DNA of 64,000 bases from Kluyveromyces lactis (lineage: Eukaryota; Ascomycota; Saccharomycetes; Saccharomycetales; Saccharomycetaceae), in contig NC_006042.1 of the NCBI RefSeq assembly GCF_000002515.2, positions 1,178,001 to 1,242,000 of the forward strand, given 5' to 3'. Positions within the stretch are counted from its first letter, which is position 1. Each line of letters opens with the position of its first letter. The translations under genes and the position numbers were made by a program. The notes beneath the pieces are model-generated. The model made no database searches. It saw only the letters and a list, made by a program, of their open reading frames with translations, and had not been told where the DNA came from. Shown in pieces: positions 52,191 through 62,134 of the stretch.

Positions 52191-52401
52191 CGCCATAGTA
52201 AAAGCGATTTGCCTTCCTTAAATTGTGTCTTTGGTACTTGTTTTTTTTGTTTTTCACGCTAAAAAGGCATGTCATGACCACAGCTTCGCTGTGGTAAACC
52301 GGTTTACTATGGCGGATGGAGATATTCTCCGCGCGTAACCGGTAGCACGGTCTACGAAAAAGTTTCCTTTTTCGGAAACAACCACGGGAGTCCATAGTAA
52401 A
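52191..52401. repeat. CCATAGTAAA element, three copies in the histone promoter
   Basis: CGCCATAGTAAA at 52191-52202 recurs inverted at 52303-52314 as a perfect 12-bp match, and CCATAGTAAA recurs at 52392-52401. They may be promoter-specific binding sites. Confidence 0.8.
52278..52306. repeat. short hairpin and adjoining palindrome
   Basis: CCACAGC-TTC-GCTGTGG (52278-52294) is a perfect 7-bp stem and is directly followed by the perfect palindrome TAAACCGGTTTA (52295-52306). Confidence 0.85.
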
Positions 52402-52463
52402 AGGGAATCCGTTGATTGTTTGAAAAAATGGTTCCTCGACATCTCAAGAGACAATATATTAAC

Positions 52464-52479
52464 ATTCCAGGAGTTTCAC
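52464..52479 (+). promoter_or_regulatory. Spt10-type histone UAS
   Basis: ATTCCAGGAGTTTCAC fits the S. cerevisiae Spt10 consensus RTTCC-N6-TTCNC at every fixed position. It is 265 bp upstream of HTA. Only one clear copy was found, while S. cerevisiae histone promoters have several. Confidence 0.6.
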
Positions 52480-52603
52480 GGCACAGGTGAAGCTGTGAGA
52501 ACAGGGGGTTTGTTTTCGCTGCCGCTTTTTCTTTTTTTACTTTTGTTGTGTGAGCGTGTGCTTTGCTCAGTGACACAGTGGCACTACCGTGCCACCGTTT
52601 CTT

Positions 52604-52612
52604 ATATAAAGA
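52604..52612 (+). promoter_or_regulatory. TATA box of HTA
   Basis: TATATAAAG about 135 bp upstream of the H2A ATG, the same sequence as on the H2B side. Confidence 0.75.
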
Positions 52613-52743
52613 GGTCACTTCTTGCACTTTCAGTTCCTCTTCTGTTCCTAGTTTAGCTCTTCGTATTGTTTGTTGTTCATCATCACAGATACTACTAAAT
52701 CAAAAACAACACACAAATCAAACACTATAATACAATATAAAAA

Positions 52744-53136
52744 ATGTCAGGTAAAGGTGGTAAAGCTGGTTCTGCTGCTAAGGCTTCTCAATCTAGATCT
52801 GCTAAGGCAGGTTTGACTTTCCCAGTCGGTAGAGTTCACAGATTGTTGAGAAAGGGTAACTACGCTCAAAGAATCGGTTCTGGTGCTCCAGTCTATTTGA
52901 CTGCCGTTTTGGAATATTTGGCCGCTGAAATCTTGGAATTGGCCGGTAACGCTGCTAGAGACAACAAGAAGACCAGAATCATCCCAAGACATTTGCAATT
53001 GGCTATCAGAAACGATGACGAATTGAACAAATTGTTGGGTAACGTGACCATCGCTCAAGGTGGTGTCTTGCCAAACATTCACCAAAACTTGTTGCCAAAG
53101 AAATCTTCCAAGGCTAAGGCTTCTCAAGAATTATAA
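52744..53136 (+). CDS. HTA1: histone H2A
   Basis: H2A of 130 residues. It has the family core [21 protein letters not shown] and [14 protein letters not shown]. The C-terminus is SQEL, the H2A.X-type tail phosphorylated by Mec1/Tel1 after DNA breaks, so this is the major H2A and not H2A.Z. Strong codon bias, A-rich leader before the ATG. Confidence 0.98.
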   Translation: MSGKGGKAGSAAKASQSRSAKAGLTFPVGRVHRLLRKGNYAQRIGSGAPVYLTAVLEYLAAEILELAGNAARDNKKTRIIPRHLQLAIRNDDELNKLLGNVTIAQGGVLPNIHQNLLPKKSSKAKASQEL

Positions 53137-53618
53137 TAAGCCTGAGCAAAGGGGGGAAAAAAAAGAATGGAATGCATACAAATTTTATTTTAATATGAAA
53201 ACAAAATTCATCGGGTCTGTCACTAATATATCTTTCTTATGTTTATTCTGAGTTGGCATTGGCATCATTTTAAACACACAAATTACTTTATCAAACAAGG
53301 AGAAATGGGGGGATTCTCTGTTTCATCTCTTTGTATGGGATAGTTATTTTTTATTTGTACTATATTTTAAATATATATATAAACTACTTCATCCTACGTT
53401 ATGAGGTATATCTTTAATCGTCATGAATTTCGGGTTAGATTACTTTCTTTCAATGACTTTCAATTCTGTCTGTGTTGTTGATTTTGACACATTATTGTCC
53501 TTTTCCTGTCTTTTAACATTGAATATTCCCTTGAATGTATTTTAGATTAATTTGGACAAAGTTGTTTTAGATCAAGAAGAGAGTAGAAAAGAAAAATTAA
53601 TTACTATTAACGGTATAA
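53137..53618. other. intergenic: convergent HTA/MSC3 3' ends
   Basis: AT-rich 480 bp between convergent genes. I see no gene, RNA or repeat of note. Confidence 0.6.
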
Positions 53619-55577
53619 CTATTTAGTGTTGATATGAGTCTTATTAGATTTAAATAACCTTTTGAAGAACGAACCTTTCTCGTTCTTCTTCTTGCTTTTC
53701 GTCTTCTCATTGATACGTGGGGTGTTATCGATGGAGGGGGACGAGGCTGGGATCACGTGATCGGGATTGCCTGGTTCGTTTACATCGACAGGAGTAGCAG
53801 CAGTGCTAGCTGCTAGCACCGTGGTATCCTCAGTGACGACAACGGGGTTCGCCCCGGATTCGTGTCGAAGCGAAGAAGAAGAACTTGTGTTATTATTGTT
53901 ATTGTGATTATTGTTATTGTGATTAATATTATGACCACTGGCATTAGTGTCAAAATTGTCAGTTGTTCCATTGGACGGAGCGACGTCCGGTGGTTGTTGA
54001 GAATATTGTTTTCCACGGTGTTGTTTTGGTGGTTGATTACCAGAGTTCTCTTGGCTGAACTGGACAACCCTATCGAGTATACTCTTGACTTTTTTCTTTG
54101 GATGTCGGCTCTTTTCATTTGTTGGAATCGCCGCAGTAGGTTGTTGCAATTGTTCGTGTTGAATTTGTTCCTCACGCGTGGGCAAGTGCAGTGTGGTCGG
54201 GAGCACATGTGGTTGCTCGACATCTGCATCTTCAAGTATCGGTGTCATTTCGTTTCTAGATCCATTGTCTGTACTATGCGAAACTGTTTTTGTAGGATGA
54301 CCATATTTCTGTTGAGCAATCTCCAATGCTATAGCATACATCTCCTCTTGGCTTAGTGTCTTCTGATCAGATGTAGGAACAGTAGGGACGGCAACTGCTT
54401 CATTCCGTTTCTTACTTTTGAATATGGATTTTCTTTTCGTGGCGTTATTGTCCGGTGTAGCTTGATCCGTAGTATCCTTTTCTGGTTCAAGTTGTGCATT
54501 GGGAGTATCTCTCAAAGTCATCCTCTTGGACATTGTACTTTTCCTTCCAACTGATTTCGCTTCTGTGTTCTGAACCTGCGATATACCTTGATGTTGAACT
54601 TCTTGCTGCTGCTGCACCCCCTGTTTCTGGACCAGGGGTTTTCTTGAAGTGTATGATTTTGAATTGTTATCAACATCAACTTTATTCACTTTTGCCAGGA
54701 AATGGTCCTGATCATCTTCCGCAAATGCACCTGATTCTTCAACGACATCTGATGCGTCAGTGAAGTGCTCTTCCCCTTCCTCTTCCGAATCACTTCTGAT
54801 GTTATTCGCAGCTGAGTTATTTATAGCATTCGAGTTGAAATTGGCCAATCTCTGGTTTGTCCGTGGTTGCGATTCGGATAACGGAGCAGCAGGAGGAGTG
54901 GCGGACAGCTCATCGGAGATTGGGAACTCATCATTTTCAGCAAACTGCTGGAAATGAAACTGAGGGTCTTCAACCAGCCCAGCAGTTTGCGTGGTAGTTT
55001 CCACGTATTCCATCCCGTTGATCCTTCTTATAGTCTGCGTCGTGATCGATTGCGTTCTGCCCATCATATCTTTAACCTCTTGTGTCTTGATGATAATAGA
55101 TCCGTTACCACCTCCAGCAAATGAACCGGTCCTTGAACCAACCCTGGCTACTGAACCAGTCATAGAACCAGTTCTACTGCCAACACCACGACTGGAAGCT
55201 GTACCTGTTCGTGGTATGGCAGAAACAGACCTTCTATTCCCGACATTACCGGTTCGAGGAGCGTATGCTCCACGAGCAGTAAAACTGTAACTTCTAGGAA
55301 TATAAGACGATTGCTGTTGCTGCTGTCCAGGATGACCCATCCGGAGACTGTTAGCTCTTGATATATTTGTATAGCCTCTTTCTGGATAATTCACCAGGGA
55401 TCCAGCCCTTGCACTAGCAGCAAAGGCCGCATCTGCAGAAAGCTCGTGGCTCTTAAGGTAATTATCACCCTGATTTACAGAATTACCACCGCTACCATTG
55501 TAATGATAGTCATACCTGGATAAGTCTGGAACCCTAGTGGCTTTTCTCCTGTTTCCTAAATTCATACCAAATACCAT
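53619..55577 (-). CDS. MSC3: Msc3-like protein (plasma-membrane/eisosome associated)
   Basis: Function is poorly known; S. cerevisiae msc3 mutants alter meiotic sister-chromatid recombination and the protein is found at the cell periphery. The 652-residue protein (S. cerevisiae 728) is mostly disordered. The conserved N-terminus has MNLGNRRKATRVPDLSRYDY and ADAAFAASARAGSL, followed by a repetitive SxRTGS/GSRTGS region (near 115-155). VKDMMGRTQSITTQTIRRI and MEYVETTTQTAG (near 165-200) are conserved. A basic C-terminus (KKKNEKGSFFKRLFKSNKTH) could bind membranes. The place beside the histone pair and ADK1 matches YLR219W. Confidence 0.85.
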   Translation of the reverse strand: MVFGMNLGNRRKATRVPDLSRYDYHYNGSGGNSVNQGDNYLKSHELSADAAFAASARAGSLVNYPERGYTNISRANSLRMGHPGQQQQQSSYIPRSYSFTARGAYAPRTGNVGNRRSVSAIPRTGTASSRGVGSRTGSMTGSVARVGSRTGSFAGGGNGSIIIKTQEVKDMMGRTQSITTQTIRRINGMEYVETTTQTAGLVEDPQFHFQQFAENDEFPISDELSATPPAAPLSESQPRTNQRLANFNSNAINNSAANNIRSDSEEEGEEHFTDASDVVEESGAFAEDDQDHFLAKVNKVDVDNNSKSYTSRKPLVQKQGVQQQQEVQHQGISQVQNTEAKSVGRKSTMSKRMTLRDTPNAQLEPEKDTTDQATPDNNATKRKSIFKSKKRNEAVAVPTVPTSDQKTLSQEEMYAIALEIAQQKYGHPTKTVSHSTDNGSRNEMTPILEDADVEQPHVLPTTLHLPTREEQIQHEQLQQPTAAIPTNEKSRHPKKKVKSILDRVVQFSQENSGNQPPKQHRGKQYSQQPPDVAPSNGTTDNFDTNASGHNINHNNNNHNNNNNTSSSSSLRHESGANPVVVTEDTTVLAASTAATPVDVNEPGNPDHVIPASSPSIDNTPRINEKTKSKKKNEKGSFFKRLFKSNKTHINTK

Positions 55578-55745
55578 TGTTGAGGATTTCGATGTATACT
55601 GTTCAGTATAGCACTTTGACCAGAGAAGAATAGTGATATAAGCCGAGCAGCGAAAAGGGTATAATTAAGCTTCCTCAAATTTCGCTATTTAAAGGTATAT
55701 TATATATATGTCCGTATTTATATACATGCTTCTTTGTTTATATCA

Positions 55746-56021
55746 ATGCATCCTTTATTATTATTCTGTGATTTATGTTCCATTTTTCACTTATGGAACA
55801 ATCGAAATTTGCTATCTCTGCGAATTTATATCGAGAAACGGTTAGAAACGGCTGTACAAGAAAGCAAGGAAACCAGGGTGTTTGCTTCGAGACAGAAAGG
55901 AGTAGACGCAATATGGGACCTGATTCAAAATAGCAGTCTGTTGCAAAGGACATTCAGACAGGTTTACGATGGACAAGTTTACCAGGTAAGGGTACGATGT
56001 TTTGGTCCGTTCGGAATATGA
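55746..56021 (+). CDS. possible small ORF, unrecognised
   Basis: The ATG at 55746 opens 91 codons. The middle (about residues 25-80) reads like an ordinary soluble helix (EKRLETAVQESKETRVFAS, VDAIWDLIQNSSLLQRTF) rather than AT-rich noise, and a TATA-rich stretch lies 50 bp upstream. I recognise no family, and S. cerevisiae has no gene at this position. It may be a chance frame. Confidence 0.2.
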   Translation: MHPLLLFCDLCSIFHLWNNRNLLSLRIYIEKRLETAVQESKETRVFASRQKGVDAIWDLIQNSSLLQRTFRQVYDGQVYQVRVRCFGPFGI

Positions 56022-56053
56022 ACGCACACAAGATATATATGTATGTATACAGT

Positions 56054-56078
56054 CACGTGATTATTTATAAACCACGTG
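56054..56078. promoter_or_regulatory. pair of CACGTG sites
   Basis: TCACGTGA and CCACGTGA contain CACGTG at 56054-56059 and 56073-56078. They are about 510 bp upstream of ADK1 and 480 bp upstream of MSC3. Confidence 0.55.
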
Positions 56079-56205
56079 ACACAGACCAAATCACATTTGG
56101 GGCTGTCATCAACGACGTACAAAGTGATGAATTCTCTCTCCAACTCACTCAGCTCAATTACGCGTGCCACTGGCCTCGAAACGTGTGATGTTCGTACTTG
56201 TATCA

Positions 56206-56230
56206 ATGACGACCTCTCTGAGGTCGTCAT
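56206..56230. repeat. perfect 11-bp inverted repeat with 3-nt loop
   Basis: ATGACGACCTC, loop TCT, then GAGGTCGTCAT. It lies about 360 bp upstream of ADK1. Confidence 0.85.
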
Positions 56231-56582
56231 ACATAACTATCCAAAACTGAATTCCACTCGTAACCGCATTTCCCCCTTCTCTCTTGGATCAATGGAGTCA
56301 CTTTTTTCATTCCAGCATGATAATTTCAACATCAAAATTATATAAGTATGAAAAAAAAGTTGATGATAATTTGAACGAAGAACTATATTCCATGTTTAAC
56401 CTGAACTTGAAATGTTATAAGAATTTCTGACACGTTTTGTTTTCTTGCGTGATTGCTTCAATGCAAGAGTATATTAGTATATTATATATCTTGATTAAAT
56501 TTTTATGAATTATTTTCTTGTACTTTAATTTCAGGTATATCCTCAACGATCAGTAGAGTCATAAAACTACAAATATAAGTAA

Positions 56583-57272
<690 letters not shown>

Positions 57273-58894
57273 ACTTGAATATAAATTTCACTATTATTTA
57301 TGGTGTTTCCCATTTTATAACGAATCAGGATATGAATCAAAAACAACAAAAAAGTAGCATAGATTATGATCAGCACCTCACCCAAGATATCGTATCTTAG
57401 CTTTTTTTTACCTTCTTTTGGTGGTGTATAGTTTATGTAACATCAAAAGTACAGAATCATTTAACGATAATACCAATAGTGTTCTGTTTTTTAAAATAGG
57501 GAACAAGGTAAATGTAGTCAGAGAGGCTTCACTTACGTGCAAGAACTGACTTTTTTGGGGGAGAATAAGACAACTCCAGCGACCGGAATACTCAGAAGCG
57601 AGATCGACAATGCATTACTCTATCCAACTAATACGCCTACCTCGCAAAAGATTTTAAAAGGCCAGACAGCCATCACTCACGGGACTAATGCTTAAATTGA
57701 GGCGGTTTATACTCACTTCTACTTCCAGTCTTATGTTATTTCATTTTCCAGATCAAAATGTGCATAACAGTGTTCAGCGGCAGGCTGGGAAATGTCGTTG
57801 TCGTTCTGTAAAGAAACATTGGGAAAAAATTGCTTCTAGAAGAAATACAACTACGTCTTGTTCTGTGGACTTTGTAACGTTTAATAGGGTTCCCCGCATT
57901 TGTTTTTTCGAAATTGCAGATCTGAAGCGCAGAGACAGCGTAGGATGTGATTACGTGACGATTATATGCAACTGGCCACCATAAAGCATTCTACAGTGGC
58001 AGTACAAGGTTACAAACGAATTATATACCGGGTACTTGCAGGTGTATTTGCCTGAAAATCTACTGCAGTATATTTAATGTATCTAGGGAACATAATCATG
58101 CTCTGCCAATGAGATTATCTAAGAAAAAACTGTCCAGTGTCACTGAACAGAGAGAAATTTGATGGGACTTTCCTGTGAGGATCTCAGAATTGATATGAAT
58201 AGTGTGTTCAGTGAAGTTTTTGAACTCAGGAAGTAAATAATCAACTCAGGTTTTACGCCTATTATACTATTGTACGCGTCGACATTTTATTGGGCAGGTT
58301 TCTTTCGGAGTTTTCATATATATGCTTGGATTAAAAATTATCCAGCTCGACCTCTTTGCATCACATCCTTTATTGTTTAAGTAGTCAATTAATAATGGTA
58401 CACACGTCAGTCTATGAAAGCCAGGTGATTGTGTATTACGCTTCGGCAAAAGTGCAATGTCACCTCACTCCACAGTAGAATTTCACGCAAAAGGTAAAGT
58501 ATTGAAATATCAAGCCCAAAATACATCCATACATTCAACTTTACACCGTCAAATCCCTCATCCCTCATCTACCCAAATCTCTTTGTTATATCTCACTTGG
58601 TGTCCTTGTAATTACTCAATTAGGCCTTTTTGCTGACGGACATATATCTTTCACACTTACTTAAAAACGAAAATGATTCATCTTAAAAAAACACGATGAT
58701 TAGATACAAAATATTCAAGAATAGAGCGCGTTAACAGCAACTGGTAACGTCTTTGATCTGAAATCCAAGGTGAAATACATTATTAATCTTGAATTTAATT
58801 GATTGATATTTTTCCAGGGTCCTTTGTTGCTATTCAGCATCTTATTTCGACGTAAAAAAACAGGGGTACTTTTAAGGTTATACTGACATTGATA
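57273..58894. other. intergenic: 1.6 kb between ADK1 and the Sir4-type gene
   Basis: The largest gene-free stretch apart from the centromere. A 98-codon frame at 57688-57984 has no family resemblance. A Rap1-like site is listed separately. I found no tRNA or transposon trace. Confidence 0.55.
58523..58535 (+). promoter_or_regulatory. Rap1-like site
   Basis: ACATCCATACATT differs at one base from the classic Rap1 site ACACCCATACATT. It lies 360 bp upstream of the Sir4-type gene. A single degenerate site is only suggestive. Confidence 0.35.
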
Positions 58895-61399
58895 ATGTCT
58901 AAGACAGGTGCTAATCTCAACCCTAACACCTCTGTTGGTATGGATTTGCGACAGTATAGTAAATTGATACATTCGAATAATAAATGTGATATCAAACAAC
59001 ATAAGGTAAATTTGGTGAAGAAACCGAGGGGAAGACCCAAGAAACACGTCGAGACGAAATTATGCGGACCAAACCTTGTACCGAATTTAAATGGTTCTGG
59101 TGACTTCAGAGTCAAAATTCAGGAGGAAGTTTCTATCAAGCTTCGATACTGTTTCAATACAAAACCTACAAACTGGATGTATTTCTGGTTTATTTCACAC
59201 GTCCTGCCGGAGTTCTCATATCAGATGTGGTATAGTATCGTGCAATTGAAACATAGACAAGATCTTGTTGAACTCATGATTAATCGGTTTGAGTTCTTGA
59301 AACTTATTGCAATGCAACAATTTGCTCAGGGTAGCAAAAACATTGACAGAACTTGGGAATCTAAACGGATTTCATATAGCCATGATCAATTGGCGTGTTT
59401 GTTTCTTGAATCATTCAATGCCATTTCGATGGAAAATTGGAACGACGAAATTTTAAGATTACAGAATAGGCTGTGGGCAAAGGTTAAGGATAAGTCAATA
59501 AGAGATTCAAGATCTGATGACATTTTATCTATTCACGATAAAGTGTTTTTGTTAGCAGAAACTTGTAATCGCCAGATTACTCCTGCCATCGAATGGATGA
59601 TCATTACCCTTGAAGATATTTATGCCATCAATAAGAATTCTATGAGTAACGATTTTAAAGGAAGCTCAACTGCTGCTAATATACCTATTCTGACTAAGAA
59701 CTATAACTGCAATAAGAAATTTTCTGCCAATGATAACGACGTGCGATCTACAATCCCAGTACTTTCCATTAACGCGTCTGATTTTCAAACGAATACATTG
59801 GGCATCAATGAGCGATTGATAAAGGGTATCACAGCTTGCCTGAGGGGAAATAGAGGTGGAAAAACCGAGTCTTATGAAAGGATACAAGTTCCAGTACTTT
59901 ACGAGTTAATGATGCCTGAGCTACCAAAGAGGAACCTGAAACGTCTATTACAACATTCTAAAGATATTTTCTTAAGCAAATTACAATTGTTGGATAACAA
60001 CGAACTAAGCAGTTACTTAACAGAAGGGAGTCAAGACGTACAATTCGAGATCAGTTATCGAAATTGTGTTCTTTATCACTCTTTATGTCAGTCTTCGTTC
60101 ATCGCTGGAATAAAACCCGTAGTGTCAAGTAAAGAAGAGGAAAAAGAAGAAGGTAGATCACTTGACCACATCAAATTTAGCCTGGAGCCCTTCGATGAGC
60201 TGCCAGAGGTGTGTATCGAAACTGAAGGTTTTACGCCAGCTAGAAAGCTGTGGCATGATAGATGGATGTCAGAATTGGCAAAATCAAAGGTCTACTTCGT
60301 AGAAGGATTTCCAAAGGGGGCCACTGAACATGAACGAAAGTATTGGAACAGATTAGAAGAATTGCTTGTTCACTATTTTAAACATTTCGGTGTCACTTTC
60401 ATAGGGTTCAGTATCAATGACTTTGAAACTGTCAAATTACCACCTCCATGTTTACAGACTAGATATGTCATATTCAGAAGAGAGGGACCTTTGAAGATGA
60501 ACAAAAACCCAAGGCTATGGGACTACGGCAAGGCAATAAGGTTCCTCCAGGATATGGGGCTTGATGTGAGTTCATTGCAGAACATTTTTTCTCTTTTACA
60601 AGACGGAACTTTGAGAAAGAGGAAGATCAAGAGAGATGGAAAAGGGCATCGTTCTTCTCAAAAAAGGTTTAAAAGAGGTACTGTAACGGAAGAGAAGCTA
60701 GTATCACCAACATTCGACTGGAACGAATCTTTGGAGCAAGTGAAATTCGCTTCCTCAGCAATAACTGGTACTCCTCAATTGGCCAGACCACTGGTCACAA
60801 CTGGATTGAGGAAACATGTAAAAGAGGACAGTGTAGAACTCGATGGTTCAATTGAGAAAGACACAAATTCGTTGTCAGTATCCGGGAAACTATCGGATGC
60901 AGAACTCTCTGAGGATAAATCAGTTATTGACGGTAACACAACCATATGTGGTGCTGCAAGCCTGAAGGCAAGTAGATTCGAACCACCTCAATTCGTAGCT
61001 GAATCTTCTCAATTGTCAGATATGGTAAAGAAACCCATTGAGGAGCCCGATTCTTTCTACACAGCGCCAGAAACCACTGATTCAGATGATGATTTAGAAA
61101 CCGAAGATATCTTTCAAGAAATATCAAGCCATGCAAACAAAACCTGGAACTCAACTAAAAACCAGATACCGAAACGGTACCATGGCATAATCAGCGGAAT
61201 GCTTGATTCCATCAATGAATTTACGGTCTCTAAGCTAATAGAAGAAAACCAGCAATGGTCAAATCTTTTCTCGGAAAGAGATCAATTGATCCATACCTTA
61301 TCTTCAAAACTGATAGAGAAAGAAAAACTCGTAGCCACCTACCAGGGAAAATTGCAACAAATACACGCAGAATCCTCAACAGAGAAATTGCCACAATGA
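58895..61399 (+). CDS. Sir4/Asf2-family protein with H-BRCT-like domain
   Basis: Sir4 is the scaffold of the silencing complex that binds Sir2, Rap1 and the nuclear rim. From the ATG at 58895 the product has 834 residues. An AT-hook-like motif (VKKPRGRPKKH) is at about 41-51. Residues 70-280 look globular and I cannot match them to S. cerevisiae Sir4. Residues about 450-570 resemble the Sir4 H-BRCT/PAD domain: WHDRWMSELAKSKVYFVEGFP against WRQEWLANLKLISVSLVDEFP, and RLWDYGKAIRFLQDMGLDV against RFWSFMKTQRFVSNMGFDI. A coiled coil ends the protein (about 790-830), as in Sir4. Place after ADK1 matches SIR4 (YDR227W). A second Sir4-like gene follows, so this may be Sir4 itself or an Asf2-like paralogue. 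Confidence 0.75.
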   Translation: MSKTGANLNPNTSVGMDLRQYSKLIHSNNKCDIKQHKVNLVKKPRGRPKKHVETKLCGPNLVPNLNGSGDFRVKIQEEVSIKLRYCFNTKPTNWMYFWFISHVLPEFSYQMWYSIVQLKHRQDLVELMINRFEFLKLIAMQQFAQGSKNIDRTWESKRISYSHDQLACLFLESFNAISMENWNDEILRLQNRLWAKVKDKSIRDSRSDDILSIHDKVFLLAETCNRQITPAIEWMIITLEDIYAINKNSMSNDFKGSSTAANIPILTKNYNCNKKFSANDNDVRSTIPVLSINASDFQTNTLGINERLIKGITACLRGNRGGKTESYERIQVPVLYELMMPELPKRNLKRLLQHSKDIFLSKLQLLDNNELSSYLTEGSQDVQFEISYRNCVLYHSLCQSSFIAGIKPVVSSKEEEKEEGRSLDHIKFSLEPFDELPEVCIETEGFTPARKLWHDRWMSELAKSKVYFVEGFPKGATEHERKYWNRLEELLVHYFKHFGVTFIGFSINDFETVKLPPPCLQTRYVIFRREGPLKMNKNPRLWDYGKAIRFLQDMGLDVSSLQNIFSLLQDGTLRKRKIKRDGKGHRSSQKRFKRGTVTEEKLVSPTFDWNESLEQVKFASSAITGTPQLARPLVTTGLRKHVKEDSVELDGSIEKDTNSLSVSGKLSDAELSEDKSVIDGNTTICGAASLKASRFEPPQFVAESSQLSDMVKKPIEEPDSFYTAPETTDSDDDLETEDIFQEISSHANKTWNSTKNQIPKRYHGIISGMLDSINEFTVSKLIEENQQWSNLFSERDQLIHTLSSKLIEKEKLVATYQGKLQQIHAESSTEKLPQ

Positions 61400-62134
61400 C
61401 GCGTGTGCTAACACTATATACACTCTAGCTATTACAATTATAATCTTGCATCATATCTATATATAAACATAATACACATCTTTACAATGCGTAGATGTAA
61501 AAAAAAAAGTGTCAATTTAATTTAGACAGTTAAGGTGATGAATCAGTACAAAAACATACCAAGAAAACCGGTAAAAGTACAAGTTCTACCGTGATGAATG
61601 TATGTCTATAAGGGCATCTTTTAATGTTGAAGAGCGAGAAATCTCAAAAAAAAAAAAATTCGAAAAATCAAAAAATCGAAATTTGAAAACTTTGCTTAGG
61701 GAGAAACCCTTTGTTTTATCGAATAAAATTCATTGACCGTGCAAAGTAGTGGGCGACACAGTTTGAAAACGCACCTTATACCTTATTTACCGACACCATA
61801 GATAGTTAGGGTGTGGCGCTGGAACATAACTTAGGTGTAATTGTGTTTTACCTAGCGCAGACGTGTCGAGTGTTAACAGCCGCTAAGGAGAATCGTTAAA
61901 ATTTGATTGATAGTTTTACATTTTGATTTAAAACGCCAGAACCATTTTTCTTATTATCGATTGAGCCACGATTAAGCTCGAAGAAAAAATAAAATTAGGG
62001 TTCTGCAACAATAAGCTAAACTGGCTGACATTAATACTGTACTCAGATTTACTGTGCGTGCTTCCTTTATTAATTGTATTTGGACATAAGCAGTCTCATT
62101 GAAGTGTAAGTAAGGGCAGTTGGTTTTTTTGGTG
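61400..62134. other. intergenic between the two Sir4-type genes
   Basis: About 735 bp. A-rich tract at about 61648-61690 with repeated CGAAA/TCAAAAA units. I see no gene, RNA or clear site cluster. Confidence 0.55.

Larger units (their letters stand above)
52018..52743. other. histone H2B-H2A divergent promoter
   Basis: It carries mirrored TATA boxes, one Spt10-type element and several short inverted repeats (separate entries). Candidates for further hairpins are GTTTCC/GGAAAC near 52360-52380, CACAG/CTGTG at 52482-52497 and GTGGCAC/GTGCCAC at 52578-52595. No gene is present. Confidence 0.75.

Noticed and set aside
56120-56230. Possible box C/D snoRNA
   Set aside because: GTGATGA and CTGA boxes are about 90 nt apart, but the bases just outside them do not pair into a terminal stem.
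57688-57984. 98-codon open frame between ADK1 and the Sir4-type gene
   Set aside because: No recognisable domain or conserved neighbour; length is within chance for a 1.6-kb gap.
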